This document shows positions 37,019 through 49,005 of a stretch of DNA of 64,000 nt, piece after piece. Both the position numbers and the translations under genes were made by a program. Within the stretch, counting starts at the first letter, position 1. Every line of letters begins with the position of its first letter. The stretch spans positions 1 through 64,000 of the forward strand of contig JAODUP010000845.1 of assembly GCA_025642065.1 (NCBI GenBank). Reading direction: 5' to 3'. Under the pieces are notes generated by a model, which worked only from the letters and a program-made list of their open reading frames with translations, had not been told where the DNA came from and searched no databases. This DNA is from Paralvinella palmiformis. Lineage: Eukaryota > Annelida > Polychaeta > Terebellida > Alvinellidae.

Positions 37019-38576
37019 AGCTGTGTATAATAAAGCACAGGCACAGAAAATCGCGAACCGTGACTGAATCCAGACTGGCGACTTTTCTTGCTGAAACATG
37101 TGTCAGTCCCTAATCCGCCAAGCAAAAGCAAAATGAGAATCACCTACAGCCATGGAGCTTGGGAGTAGAACACCCAAGTCAGATCACGGCAGTAGTAAGA
37201 ATGTTTAGATTAATTATCTAAGCAGCCCTATTTATAGCTATTTTTCAATTGCTGTATCTTTCTTCAAAGCAATACTATATAAACTATATAACCCAATTGT
37301 CACCGTCTTCAAAGATCAGTTTTTACAACTGGCAGGCACCACGAAGCGTCTACTATTAAAACTGTTTAGCTTAATTGCTATTAATAGACTGACATCTGCG
37401 CTGAAGCAGACCGTAATAGCGCATATATTGTTTCGTTACTGTTCGAACTATGTTATCATTTTCAAACCTGACCTAATGTCGGCTATTCTAACTATTGTAA
37501 TAATAAAGTTCTTAAATGTTATTTATATCAAGCAGGTTAGAGCCAATCTTGAATGTCATAGTACAAACTGGACATAACTGGACCTAGGAAAGATAATTAT
37601 ATTCCCGCATACAACCAAGGTGAATTTTATATGCAACTAAACTTCTTATATAAAACACACGAGCTGTGTCCAAAGGTGAGCTCCGGTGGCCTAGCGGTTA
37701 AGCACCCGGTACTTGGTGCCAACGGTCACAGGTACGAACCTCGTAAGAGGTCGAAACTTTTCCAGGGATTAATTTATCGGCGCTGCCGTCTCCATGGATT
37801 ATTTAAAGTAAAGGGGGACGTTAAAAACCTCCTGAGCACGTAAAAGGGTATTTCGGCTCCTTTGTTAAGTACTGCTCCCCTATGAGCGGTGGGGGAGGCG
37901 GATGCTCAACCACTCCAACTTAGAGGCTGTGCTGATTAAGCGACAGCCTGGGGATTCTCCCCGAACAACAAACAAACGAGCTGTGTCCAATGCCACCGCT
38001 CGAGATGCGATGCAGTGTTTCTATTCCTGAGTCAGGAGTACTTATAATGCTTTAAGAGCGTACCCTGCCTGCTACAGTCATTTAAATGCTGGATAACCAG
38101 GCCAAACATCTAAACGGCGTTCCTCCAAAGAGGCAAATAGTACATGGAATATACAGTTCTAGATAAACTTTTCTTGAATGCAGGAACCGGGAAATATAGT
38201 CTCCACGCATAGAAAACGGAACTTTCTCAACCGCAGCATAATATGCCTTGTGATATTTGCTGGAGGATCAAATACCTCATAAACATACAAATCCAATAAA
38301 TACTATGACCTACTCGTCACTATTATAACAATTTACATCGGCGCTTTAGCAAACCGTTATGGCGGAATTGCCGTTCTATATATTAACATTTTCAAAACAG
38401 ACCTAATGTCTGCTATACAAACTATAATTATAATATAGGGTTTTATTAATGACAAGGAGACTAAAGTTAGCCTTTAATTTCATAGTACATACTGGATATA
38501 ACTTGACATAGGAAAGATAATTCTATTCTCACAAACAACTTAAGTTAATTATATATACAACTAAAGTTGTTATATA
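37018..38576 (+). repeat. Family C repeat, complete copy split by a SINE
   Basis: Starts with tagctgtgtataataaagc and ends caactaaagttgttatataa. It is interrupted at 37,674-37,975. Both dimer halves are present. Confidence 0.85.
37674..37975 (+). mobile_element. tRNA-derived SINE with 15-bp target duplication
   Basis: The element lies between perfect direct repeats acgagctgtgtccaa at 37,659-37,673 and 37,976-37,990; the empty site is seen in the other family C copies. Its head has box A-like tggcctagcggttaagc and box B-like ggtacgaacc about 30 bp apart. The body contains ggcgctgccgtctcc and cccctatgagcggtggggg, and the tail is a short CAA/AAAC repeat. It is 302 bp long, with no coding content. 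Confidence 0.9.
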
Positions 38577-38998
38577 AACATGGATTATTACTGGACTAGA
38601 ACGAAATATCGTCTCAAACCTGAGCAAATACTATGATTTACTCGAACCTAACAGTTAATCCTCATATGTTTCCGTTCATCACAAAGTTGAACGTTCATTC
38701 ACGCTTAATTTAGCGTCCCTAAGAATATGCAGTTAGGTGTGGTGGGATCTAAATTAAAGCTCCTATCCACTTGATCTATTTGACCCATGGTCGAGAACAG
38801 CGGATTTCAGGCAGATCTCCGATACTGCGAATGACACGTCGGGATTATAATAGCTATACATTTAACAAATTTCCTATATCAGTGTAACCTAATTACTCAT
38901 AATATGGGAAAAAACTCTGTCCGCAGCTTAATACCCATGAAGATGCCTGCCGAAGTAACAAACGACTCCAGGAGTATAAATCCATCAAGCAGCATTTT
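38577..38998 (-). repeat. Family G, reversed copy
   Basis: Runs from tggattattactggactaga to tccatcaagcagcatttt and is closest to the right-arm copy near 32,600. It is inserted between two family C pieces. Confidence 0.85.
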
Positions 38999-39800
38999 AC
39001 GCAAATAGTACATGGAATATACAGTTCTAGATAAACTTTTCTTGAATGCAGGGACCGGGAAATATAGTCTCCACGCATAGAAAAGGGAACTTTCTCAACC
39101 GCAGCATAATATGCCTTGTGATATTTGCTGGAGGGTCAAATACCTCATAAACATACAAATCCAATAAATACTATGACCTACTCGTCACTATTATAACAAT
39201 TTACATCGGGGCTTTAGCAAACTGTTATGGCGGAATTGCCGTTCTATATATTAACATTTTCAAATCAGACCTAATGTCTGCTATACAAACTATAATTATA
39301 ATATAGGGTTTTATTAATGACAAGCATACTAAAGTTAGCCTTTAATTTCATAGTACAGACTGGACATAACAGGACCTAGGAAAGATAATTCTATTCCCAC
39401 ATACAACCAATGTGAATTATATATACAAGAAACCTGTTACATAAAACACACCAACCGCCGGGAACTGTGTCCAATGCCACCGCTCGAGATGCGATGCAGT
39501 GTTTCTATTCCTGAGTCAGGAGTACATGCTTTAAGAATGACTTTGTCTGCACAGTCATTTAAATGCTGGATAACCCGGGCCCAAAAACTTTTTAAAAAGA
39601 AAACACGGAATATATAGCTCTAGATCAACTTTTCTTTAGAACGCATGGACCTGGAAACATACAGTCTCCACGCACAGAAAAAGGAACATCTCAACCGCAG
39701 CATAATATGTCTTGTGATATTTGTTGGAGGGTCAAATACCTCATAAAATACAAATCCAATAAATTCTATGACCTACTCGTCACTAACCCTTTATATCAAA
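38999..39800 (+). repeat. Two truncated family C 3' halves in tandem
   Basis: 39,000-39,450 repeats the second half of family C; 39,452-39,795 restarts at the gaactgtgtccaatgccacc block and stops in the next half-unit. With 37,018-38,576 and 39,850-40,838 this makes a degenerate tandem cluster. Confidence 0.8.
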
Positions 39801-39849
39801 TAAAACGAAATTGGTAAAAAGAAAACACGAACCTCAATCTCTGGCACTG

Positions 39850-40838
39850 GCAATGTGTGTTTTAGCTGTGTATAATAAGGCACTGGCACAGAGAATCTCG
39901 AACCGTGAATTCAAACTCTGGACGTTTCTTCAGGGGACTGAATCCAGAGTGGCGACTTTTCTTGCTGAGACATGTGTAATGTCTCACCAGTCCCTAAGCC
40001 GCCAAGCAAAAACAAGCCGTGGAGTTCAAACCTTACCTAATTTATGCTATTCTAAATATTGTAGTTCTTAAATGTTATTTATGAAAAGCAGATTAGAGCT
40101 AATCTTGAATGTCATAGTACAAACTGGACATAACTGGACCTAGGAAAGATAATTCTATTCCCACGTACAACCAAGGTGAATTATATATACAAGTAAACAT
40201 GTTATATAAAACAAACCAACCGCGCGAACTGTGCCCAATGCCACCGCTCGAGATGCGATGCAGTTTTTCTATTCCTGAGTCAGGAGTACTTATAATGCTT
40301 TAAGAGCGTACTGTGCCTGCTACAGTCATTTAAATGCTGGATAACCAGGCCAGACACCTAAACGGCGTGCCTCCAAAGACGCAAATAGTACATGGATTAT
40401 ACAGCTCTAGATCAACTTTTCTTGAATGCAGGGACCAGGAAATATGGTCTCCACGCATAGAAAACGGAACTTTCTCAACCGCAGCATAATATGCCTTGTG
40501 ATATTTGCTGGAGGGTCAAATACCTCATAAACATACAAATCCAATAAATACTATGACCTACTCGTCACTATTATAACAATTTACATCGGCGCTTTAGCAG
40601 ACCGTTATGGCGGAATTGCCGTTCTATATATTAACATTTTCAAATCAGACCTAATGTCTGCTATACAAACTATAATTATAATATAGGGTTTTATTAATGA
40701 CAAGGAGACTAAAGTTAGCCTTTAATTTCATAGTACAGACTGGACATAACTTGACATAGGAAAGATAATTCTATTCTCACAAACAACTAATGTGAATTAT
40801 ATATACAACTAAAGTTGTTATATAAAACACATCAACAG
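39850..40838 (+). repeat. Family C repeat with internal deletion
   Basis: The 5' part matches to ccgccaagcaaaaacaa, then jumps to the aaccttacctaatttatgc block and runs to caactaaagttgttatataa. The conserved hairpin is at about 39,966-39,984. Confidence 0.85.
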
Positions 40839-40960
40839 CACAACAACAACAATTTCTTTTACGGCTTTTTTCTCTCTAATGAGGGTGTAAAAATTTGTAC
40901 TTTGTCACTTGTTTAAAGGGATATCGCTTATTTCAAGCTCAGCCTATAATTACTCACCGT
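40838..40960. repeat. Family I repeat, copy 1
   Basis: acaacaacaatttcttttac, cggctttttt, gagggtgt and tttcaagctcagc recur at 43,198-43,325. Confidence 0.75.
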
Positions 40961-40969
40961 TTTAACGAC

Positions 40970-41968
40970 AATTGTCCCCGAAGCGACTTATTAATTCATA
41001 CAATGCTGCTTGGTGGATTTATGCTCCTGGGGTCGTTTCTTACTCCGGCAGGCATCTTGATGGGTATAAACATGCGGACAGAGGGTTTTTCCCAATATTA
41101 TGAGTAATTAGCTTACACTGATATAGAAAACATTTTGAATGTAGAGCTATTATAACCCCGACGTGTCATTCGCAGTATCGGAGATCTGCCTGAAATCCGC
41201 TGTTCTCGACTATGGGTCAAATAGATCAAGCTTAGGCGCTTTAATTTAGATCCCACCACACCTAACTGTATATACTTAGGGACGCTAAGTTAGGCGTGAA
41301 TTAACGTTCACTTAGTGATGAACGGAAAAGTTTGAGTATTAGCTGTTAGGTTCGAGTAAATCACACTATTTACTCAGGTTTGAGACTATATTTCGTTCTA
41401 GTCCAGTAATAATCCATTGCTACTTTGTTTTTTAGTTAAATCATTTCACTGCATCTATATGGAGTTGGCGTATATTGTCTATCAAATGTATATTGATCAA
41501 CAAACTGTAATGTTGGTTAACACACAGAAGGCCTATAAAAGGCCTAACCTGTCACTCTGGTTACAGAACAACTTCGCTGCCAGATCAGTCGGACGTCTAT
41601 CGATACCGTTCATAAAGATAGTATTTGTTTAGTTATTCGAACCCAGAATAAAGCTGAGGTCAGCATCTGTGTTGTCAAAATGTTATATATAGTTTACTTT
41701 TGGACCACATAAATTACTGTTCAGTGTAAACTGTGGTGTCAAAAAGGTTATCTTATGTATGTAGTAAGTCACCATTGAATTACACGCACATGTTGTCTGC
41801 TGCGAGCTGTGGTGTCAAATGGTATATTTAGCATGCTTCCGCTTTTGTACTTGGCCTGCGTGTAGCCACTTTCCTGTGGACGTGACAAATATGTCCCACA
41901 CGAAAAGCGAATTAACTGTTCCCCACAGTCTGATGAGTAGCCCAGACACATGTATAAGTCTATATATA

Positions 41969-41980
<12 letters not shown>
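40970..41980 (+). repeat. Composite G+B element, longest copy
   Basis: Family G (40,970-41,790) passes directly into reversed family B (41,795-41,975). It contains a TATA-like cctataaaagg between agg-cct half-sites (about 41,528-41,545) and the family B hairpin tgacaaatatgtc (about 41,883). No terminal repeats or coding frame were found; it may be a non-autonomous element. Confidence 0.7.
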
Positions 41981-42050
<70 letters not shown>

Positions 42051-42243
42051 GATATACGGAGGTGTAGAATATTTAGATTGATGTAGGCATAGTTTCATTT
42101 AGATTTAGATTTATGGAGGTAGAGGTTTCAAATGATATTTCGAGTTGTTGATGTTCTGCGCCAGTGCTACTTTATATGTATCGTGAAACACACACACTCG
42201 CGCACTCATACGCACACGCACGTATATACACACACTTACACAG

Positions 42244-42295
<52 letters not shown>
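41973..42295. repeat. TG, CA and TA microsatellites
   Basis: (TG)n about 41,973-42,049, CA-rich 42,188-42,257, (TA)n 42,256-42,295. Confidence 0.95.
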
Positions 42296-42297
<2 letters not shown>

Positions 42298-43197
42298 AAA
42301 ATTGAAATTGAAAACAGGAAAAATCTTGTTATTACTTATGTAGTACTTGCCGTCTTATCAAATTCAAACTAAATAAAGTCGGTAAAATTGCAATTGAACG
42401 GTTTGATGTCCCAAAACAGAATTATAAGCATATCCCGAAATGTTTCGAGAAACCAGTGAAACACAAATACACACGCGCTCGCGCGCACACACACACGCAC
42501 GCACGAACACGAACGGACAGGCGGGGAAAGTCTATTGTTTGATAAACTCGTATCTCGATATCACAAGCTGACAGGTACCGATTCTGAGCTCTTTGAAATA
42601 CAAGAAGGGGTAGGTAAACTTCCTGACTATTGGCCGAAGGTCCTCAGCAAATTAACAAATATATCCGTTACCGAGCACCAAACACAACCAGCAAAACATG
42701 TGTTTATTTGCACAATCTCTGGATTTTTGATAGGAAATCGCTTGTTTTGAATGTTATGACCTTCAATACACAAAATATATTGTTAAATACAATAGGATAT
42801 TGTTCTTACTAATTATACTGGACCATACAAGTTTTTAAAATAATATAATAAGTATTCTTCTATTTCATGTTATTATTCTGATCTGACTAAAAGCAACTAA
42901 AATTGTGATGTTGTTTGATCCTCTGGAGAACAAGTACTCCGTGTATATGTGTCAGGGGGTGTCTATAAAAAAATATCCGCTGTAATTTGTGATGTTTAAA
43001 AAGAATGGTGTCTATACATTTGTGAAAATGTTTAAAAATTTCTTGCTTTAAACAATAATTCTTATCCTAATTTAATTCCTGCTCAGTTTAATGCCAAAAT
43101 ATCATCAGATCTATCGACGGTGGATTCATTTTGGTGGAATAACAGGTAAGATCTGATTGAATAGCTGATTTGCTAGCTGAAGAGAAATGTGAAAATG
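42296..43197. other. Unannotated stretch
   Basis: A short CA/CG repeat at 42,465-42,510. Nothing else recognised. Confidence 0.6.
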
Positions 43198-43325
43198 TGT
43201 TAACAACACAACAATAACAACAATTTCTTTTACGGCTTTTTTTCCTCTCTTGTGAGGGTGTCAACGTTTTTAATTTGTCACTCGTTTAGACGTGATATAG
43301 TTCATTTCAAGCTCAGCTCATACAT
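43198..43325. repeat. Family I repeat, copy 2
   Basis: Diverged copy of 40,838-40,960. The following 43,326-43,790 shows nothing recognisable. Confidence 0.75.
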
Positions 43326-43794
43326 GCTCAGCACATCGCCAACTCGATCCACATACAAACAAACTCAGTCCTTATACAAAACAACTCAATCCGTCATTTA
43401 GCCACCTTGGCCCATTGTTATGATTAAGGAACCAAGCTTATATTTCTATATTTCACTTATTCACCGTTTCTTTTTAATTGATTTTTATTAATTTGATTGC
43501 GGTTGTTTTAAGTTCTATTCGATTGGTCCACAGAAGAAGATTTAAATAGCTATTAATTTTTAAATAAACCACCTTTTCTTATAAGCAAATAATGCAATTT
43601 GGACTGAACTCGTTGAGACTAATTTTATAATAATTCTCGTGACACAAAAATGGAATAATCAGAAGATTGAAAGTTTGGAAGCCTATGTATTTTTTTATAA
43701 AACACTAAAATATTTACTTAGATAATTAAATTTCATATTAATTTGGCTTATTTCAGTTTCAGCTATTCTAGTCCCTAACCTAATTAATGTGAAT

Positions 43795-43999
43795 CAGTGA
43801 TAGCTGTTAGTTAGAGCGTAGGACTCGCGGGTTCGAGGTATATCTGAATATCTAATGGCTATGTGTCGTATGCTCCCTTGGGAGTTGAGGTATGTGCTGG
43901 GTGGAAACAGGTCTGAGTCAGGGATAATAATATAAAGCGCCTTAGAACAGCTATCTAGTTGAATAGGGTGCTATATAAATGTCACATATTATTATTATT
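43795..43999 (+). mobile_element. tRNA-derived SINE with L2-like 3' end
   Basis: The tRNA-like head has box A-like tagctgttagttagagcg and box B gggttcgagg. The 3' end has aagcgccttagaac, gggtgctatataaatg and an (ATT)n tail. The end resembles that of the local L2-like LINEs (gcgcctttgaatgg and ATT tail at 44,686-44,790 reversed), as expected for a SINE mobilised by that LINE. Confidence 0.75.
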
Positions 44000-44020
44000 A
44001 CACACATACACACACACACA

Positions 44021-44062
<42 letters not shown>
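44000..44062. repeat. CA, CT and TA microsatellites
   Basis: CA, then CT, then TA runs between the SINE tail and the pogo-like element; the final TA serves as the target site. Confidence 0.95.
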
Positions 44063-44291
44063 CATTGCTCCCTCACTTATTGCCACCCTATATATTGCCA
44101 ACCCCGCCTATCGCCAACATTTTCTTCCGAACGGATTTCCTACCATGCTAATTCCCCCCATAAACCGCCCCCCACTCCCTCGGATACCGCCACATCATTT
44201 TAGTCCCCAAACCAATAAATTTCCCCCCACATATCACAGTTTATAAATAGGCAACATATTTACAACATTCATCACATCTTAAATTCTAATC

Positions 44292-44429
44292 ATGGCAGCA
44301 GTATCTCGCAAACGTAAACGCACAGCTCTGGACATTCATCGAAAGCAGGATATTTTCTCATATTATGACAGCAACCCAAAGACATCACATCAGCAAATCG
44401 CCGACACAATTTTGATGACACAATCATGA
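44292..44429 (+). pseudogene. CENP-B-like DNA-binding domain start (transposase remnant)
   Basis: ATG opens 45 codons with a basic KRKR cluster and the pattern RTALDIHRKQDI, NPKTSHQQIAD, as in the first helix-turn-helix (CENPB_N/pipsqueak type) of pogo-class transposases, then a TGA. The family protein is usually about 400-600 residues, so more than 85% is missing. The product, if made, would lack the second DNA-binding half and the nuclease. Confidence 0.75.
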
Positions 44430-44455
44430 ATATAAGGACAACAACAGGCATTTAA

Positions 44456-44484
44456 ATGTTGTGGCGGAATAACCCCCCCCCCCC
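44456..44484. repeat. Poly-C tract in the pogo-like element
   Basis: About 14 C in a row near 44,471, flanked by two ggcggaata repeats. Confidence 0.9.
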
Positions 44485-44683
44485 TTATTTTGGCGGAATA
44501 TTTCCCCAATACACCACCCCCATATAATGCCACCCCTTTATAATGCCAACTTTTATCAAATCCCCTAATTGTCATTATATCGAGGGAGCACTGTATATAT
44601 AAACGATAAACAATGTATTTTTTATCAGCATTTGTTTTATGTTTTTCTTGTTAGTTCAACCAACATGGTCAGTCTCGGCTTAA

Positions 44684-44685
<2 letters not shown>

Positions 44686-44746
<61 letters not shown>
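44686..44746. repeat. (AAT)n LINE tail
   Basis: About 20 AAT units at the 3' end of the minus-strand L2-like LINE. Confidence 0.95.
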
Positions 44747-44747
<1 letters not shown>

Positions 44748-46300
44748 TATATTTAATAAAGAGCCCTTACTAGCAGGAGCCATTCAAAGGCGCTGTACAA
44801 ATAATATGTAATATAATAATACCCCAAATAATGTCTGCAAAAACCCTGTAATGATTTAAAAGATAATAATTATTTATCGGTGAAAGTGACCTTAAATAGG
44901 TGTGTTTTTAGAAGAGATTAAAAAATTCCAAGAGACAACGCATTTCTAATATTTGTTGGCAACTTATTCCATAAAGTGGGGGCTTTATATAGTATCTGAC
45001 TGGATGACTTGAGTTTTCGGGATGACTTTCTAATGGAAACCAGTTCACACAGGTATTCTGGCGCCATATCATTAATAGATGTATAAGTTATTAAGAGAAT
45101 CTTGAAACTGATACGCTGTCTAACAGGTAGTCAATGTAGTTTTTGAAGAATTGAGGTGATATGATCATATTTTCTAGTATTTGTTACAATGCGAGCTGCA
45201 CTATTCTGAATTCACTGAAGGCGATTAATGTTATAATCAGATATGCCATATAACAGGGAGTTACAATAGTCTATACGAGATGTGACAAAGGTATGAACTA
45301 CAGTTACAAGTGATTCTTGTGTCAAGAATGCTTTTAAACAGTGGATGTTCTTAAGATGGTAGTAGGCAGCTCGGCATACTGATGTGACATGTTCATGCAT
45401 GTTAATACATTGGTCAAAAATAACCCCTAGATTTTTTACTGACCCATTAGGGTAATCGAAGATGCACCCATCTGTAATGCTGGTGTCTTTAGGGATTTAA
45501 CACAATGTGGTGATTTTGAGTCATCCATAGCCGAATATAGGCAATACAATGTTCTAAATTATTCAAGGAAGAGGAGAAATTTAACTCATTGTCAGGATCC
45601 AGTGATATATACAGCTGTGTGTCATCAGCATACAAGTGATATTTAACCCCATATCGCTGCACAATGATCCCAAGAGGACGGGCATATCACGGATATGCAG
45701 GACTATTCTACCAATGGCTTACTCTGTGATAAGGTGCTGGACTGGAACCCACTATGTATATTTAATATTTTTGACGTTATTAAAACAATGGGCCATATCT
45801 TTATCTGAGTTGATATTATTTGGGAGGACAGTTTGACTTTTATGTAATACTTTATTCACAACATGAAAACAGTACTTTGATTTCCCTTGGATGCTTTGAT
45901 CTTTTTATTATAATATTCAGATTTAGCAGAGGCAATGGTATTTTTAACAATAATTTTGCTGACCTTGAACATTTCAAAATTAACACACAAACTGGTCCTG
46001 ATTCACAGACGCTCACAATACCTTCTGTGTCTCTTTGCAGCCTGTATGTTCTTATTATACCATGGAAGCATTGGTCTGCTTATCATTTCCTTTGTCCTTA
46101 AATGTGCATGTTGATCTACAATGTCTCTCAATGTACTATCATAGAGATCCACCAGATGATCCACATCATCCGGTGGATCCAATACCAGAGAAGAGACTCG
46201 CAGATCAGCAAGAAAAGCCTCCTTGTCAAATAGGCACTCATTGTCTCCTAGCAACAGCCTAGTGAATGTCGTGCTTATCTCTGTATGTGTATGTTGGGGG
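44686..46300 (-). mobile_element. L2/CR1-like LINE, 3' half, reversed
   Basis: Minus-strand reading from the right gives a linker with LVDLYDSTLRDIVDQHA and LPWYNKNIQAAKRHRRYCERL (46,003-46,240), then KSEYYNKKIKASKGN (about 45,870-45,920). After a gap come an intact YADDTQL box (about 45,620-45,640), SRIDYCNSLLYGIS (45,212-45,400) and the C-terminal LWNKLPTNIRNALSL block (about 44,935-44,990). Most of the RT core is deleted near 45,690-45,770, where the linker jumps to a point just before YADD. It is the same family as 22,441-23,757, and dead. Confidence 0.85.
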
Positions 46301-47460
46301 GGGGGGGGTATATTTTTATATACACTAGCCAAACCACCAATATTTTCATAGTGTTTTAATCGAATCCTCGATGAGCTTATAGATAGGCCTACTAGAAGAG
46401 AGATATGACGTCAGAAGGATTTCGGGACCTGGCCTATTTCGGTCAACTTTGCCATCAAATCGCAACATTACCGAGCCAATGGTTAACTGCTCTTACGACA
46501 TAGAAACCAAAAGGTCGCCGACGGTTTGATATGTGTCCACAAGCCATACAGTTAGTTATCAGGTAAAGGTACCTAGCGCCAACTGTTGTTATATTTGTAG
46601 CGTGAAGCGTGTAATTTACTGCTCTATTTTCGCTGTTTATTACTGGCCTATATGACGTATAATAAAACCATAAACAACATCGGATAATGGGAAAGAGATA
46701 TGGGTGACGGTTGTCGGCGGAAGTGTAAGAACACTTGGGCGTTTGGCAAATAAATATCCAAATCTAATGACAAGACACGAAATGTCGTATCACGCTTTTT
46801 GTTACATTGGATTTATTCTCGTACGAAAACAGAAAGCGATTGCCCCAAACTAACAATGGACATAATATTAAACAACAACGCAGAGGAAATGGCTAGCTCT
46901 CGTTACGTCTCAAACAGCCTTTTCTCTCTCTCCAATGTTGCTTTTGCATATCGTACGAAAAACCACAAAGCCGCGCGGTATAGGAAATCCGATAAATCTT
47001 CTACACGAATTGTAACAAGCAGAAAATAGTGTCGATCAGTGCAATCGAATCCATCTGCTGGTAAATAAGCTTTCCCAACCGAACGTGGCTTAGTTGTCAA
47101 CGTGCACTGGTGCTGATATGTAGCTTGCAAGATCGGATCTCACTGGAGCAAGACCCTGGGGGATTATTCAACTGACACTGTGTCACGTTATGTCAACGCC
47201 TCGTATTTATCTTTAGAAGAACAGGGCTTATTTATAGTTACGCATACCATCATGTCACCTCGCTCCATAATACAGGACGTCAGGATTAGCAACAAAAATT
47301 TACATAATTATCATAATTATTATTAATATTATAAAACGATAACAAATTATAATAAAGTGCGTGCAGTCCATGGTGCATAGCATAACTATAGACAATGAGT
47401 TGTGTTATTAGTAGCTTAGCACATAGGCCAAAGCTCCGTAGTTTATATAAGAAATATAAT
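46301..47460. other. Unannotated stretch downstream of the galactosyltransferase exon
   Basis: It starts beside a G-run at 46,297-46,308. Frames of about 75 codons at 46.8-47.1 kb overlap on both strands and show no domain. No poly(A) signal could be tied to the gene. Confidence 0.55.
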
Positions 47461-47497
47461 CTGACCGCAAGTAGCTCAACCAGATTTGTTCAGGGAG

Positions 47498-47575
47498 TGA
47501 GTGTGTGAGTGAGTGACTGAGTGAGTGACTGAGTGAGTGAGCGAGCGAGCGAGTGGTCGGTCGGTCAGTCGGACT
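47498..47575. repeat. GAGT/GAGC/GGTC tetranucleotide repeats
   Basis: Degenerate GTGA/GAGT run that shifts to GAGC and then GGTC units. Confidence 0.9.
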
Positions 47576-47914
47576 TTACCTTGTATGTGTCATGTGTATA
47601 TGTAAAGAAAAGCGGTGCATATGGGACAGGTTTTAAACATCTTTCTATAATGTAATAATTAGGCACAGGTAACAATCCAATTTTCCAGTAATAAGCTAAG
47701 CGCCTGTTCGAGAAACGCTAAAACTCGCTCCTCGCTCAACACATCCAAGGAAGCAGACGTTTGGCTGTATTATTGAAATGTCTAACTGTACCTCGACTTA
47801 AATAACTGCTTTTGAAGTACCGCGTGCACCAAAGTCTCTGTGCCTAGATTCTGCTTTCCTTTAGCTTGAGGATCCACGCGAACGTTTGATACTTCAAAGC
47901 GTTGATAGTTTAAA

Positions 47915-49005
47915 CTACTTTTCCGGAAACATTTCTGACGTCACAAAGGTTATACTAGTTTCTGGTGTGCTATTGGACGTGGAATATGAGCCCAAGACGT
48001 ACAAATCCCACACTTGGTGCCATGTCGAATCATTAGCGCCATGTACCAACATAGTTCGTTCCCACGATCTGACAGCCTTGAAGTTGGCGGGATAAAGCAC
48101 GTACGTTTTGATATTGAACGTATACCGAGATACCTGACCTTCAGCTGCCAGTAATCCAGTTATATAAGGGTCATCTCGCTTGAGGAAGCGAACCTTTGAC
48201 GTCATGGCCAACATCGTGGCCACGGCATCGCGTGACATGGCGTAGCCAGATCCGCTACAGAAAGACGGGTAATAATTCAGCGAATACTCCCTAACGCTGA
48301 CCGCGTACCTTCCCGTCCTTTTTACGGCCGATCTCTGCCAGACGTAGCCCAAAATAAAGCGAGTCCTCTCGAAAAACATTGGTCCCTTTAGGATAGACAT
48401 CCAGCGAAATGTGTTGAGTATCACATCGTCGTCTGTTTTGATGATAAACCTAACGGACGAGCCAAACCTGTGCTCGATCCAGGTCATGGCGAGAAGACCC
48501 TTAATTGTTAATCTGTCGTAGGTATCATCCATGTTAAGCAGCAGTAGGTCCTGCCTGAGTAAGATCTCCTTCCTCATCTCAGCTGTCACACAGTGGCATC
48601 GAGTTTCGAGCCCCGAGACGAAGAACACGTAAGGACTCTCGTCGTTTACATAATAACTTCCATTCGCCCACGTCGTCCTGATTAATTCTCTCTGGTACGA
48701 ATTCGAATGACGACTTTGGACGAATACGACCACCCACTGCCGATGGTCATAGTGAGTATTGATGTCTGGTTCGACGATATAAACTCGCCTCTGGGAATGT
48801 GATATATATCCAGTGTTTAACAAAACTAACATCTGGGCATCCGTAATTGAAGCGATAGCTTCGTCAAAAAGTCGATGAATTATCTTGACACTTTCTTTAA
48901 ATTGTACTCGGCCATTGCTGTCGTTATCCGATATTTTGGACGCCCAATTGTACACGGTGACAACTAGAAGAAGTGCTGCCAATATTGGCAAACATTTTGA
49001 CCTAC
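47915..49005 (-). CDS. Beta-1,3-galactosyltransferase-like (GT31), last exon
   Basis: This would be a Golgi type II membrane enzyme adding a hexose in beta-1,3 linkage to a glycan. The exon begins after an acceptor (cttacttcag, AG at 49,006-49,007) with a split codon, then basic residues and a hydrophobic anchor LPILAALLLVVTVY. The luminal GT31 blocks follow in order: VVVFVQSRHSN with RELIRTTW; the DxD box FIIKTDDDV; YPSFCSGSGYAMS; and RDDPYITG, the counterpart of the usual EDVYVG. About 363 residues lie in this exon, a normal length for a nearly complete family member, so only the extreme N-terminus is missing and lies in an exon at a higher coordinate, not identified. The longer open frame to 49,141 reads into the intron. 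Glycosylation sites include NGS and NDS. Donor and acceptor specificity cannot be read; N-acetylglucosaminyl or galactosaminyl transfer is possible. Confidence 0.88.

Larger units (their letters stand above)
44063..44593 (+). mobile_element. pogo/Tigger-like DNA transposon, internally deleted
   Basis: Imperfect terminal inverted repeats start cattgctccctca on the left and cagtgctccctcg (reversed) on the right, flanked by TA target duplications inside TA repeats. The tgctccctcg terminus, the TA target and the encoded CENP-B-like N-terminus all fit the pogo/Tigger group of Tc1/mariner elements. At 531 bp it lacks the DDE catalytic part and cannot move by itself. Sub-terminal parts repeat a ttgccaaccc motif. 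Confidence 0.85.

Noticed and set aside
46799..47130. Overlapping 75-76 codon frames on both strands
   Set aside because: Mutual shadows without domain, codon bias or splice context.
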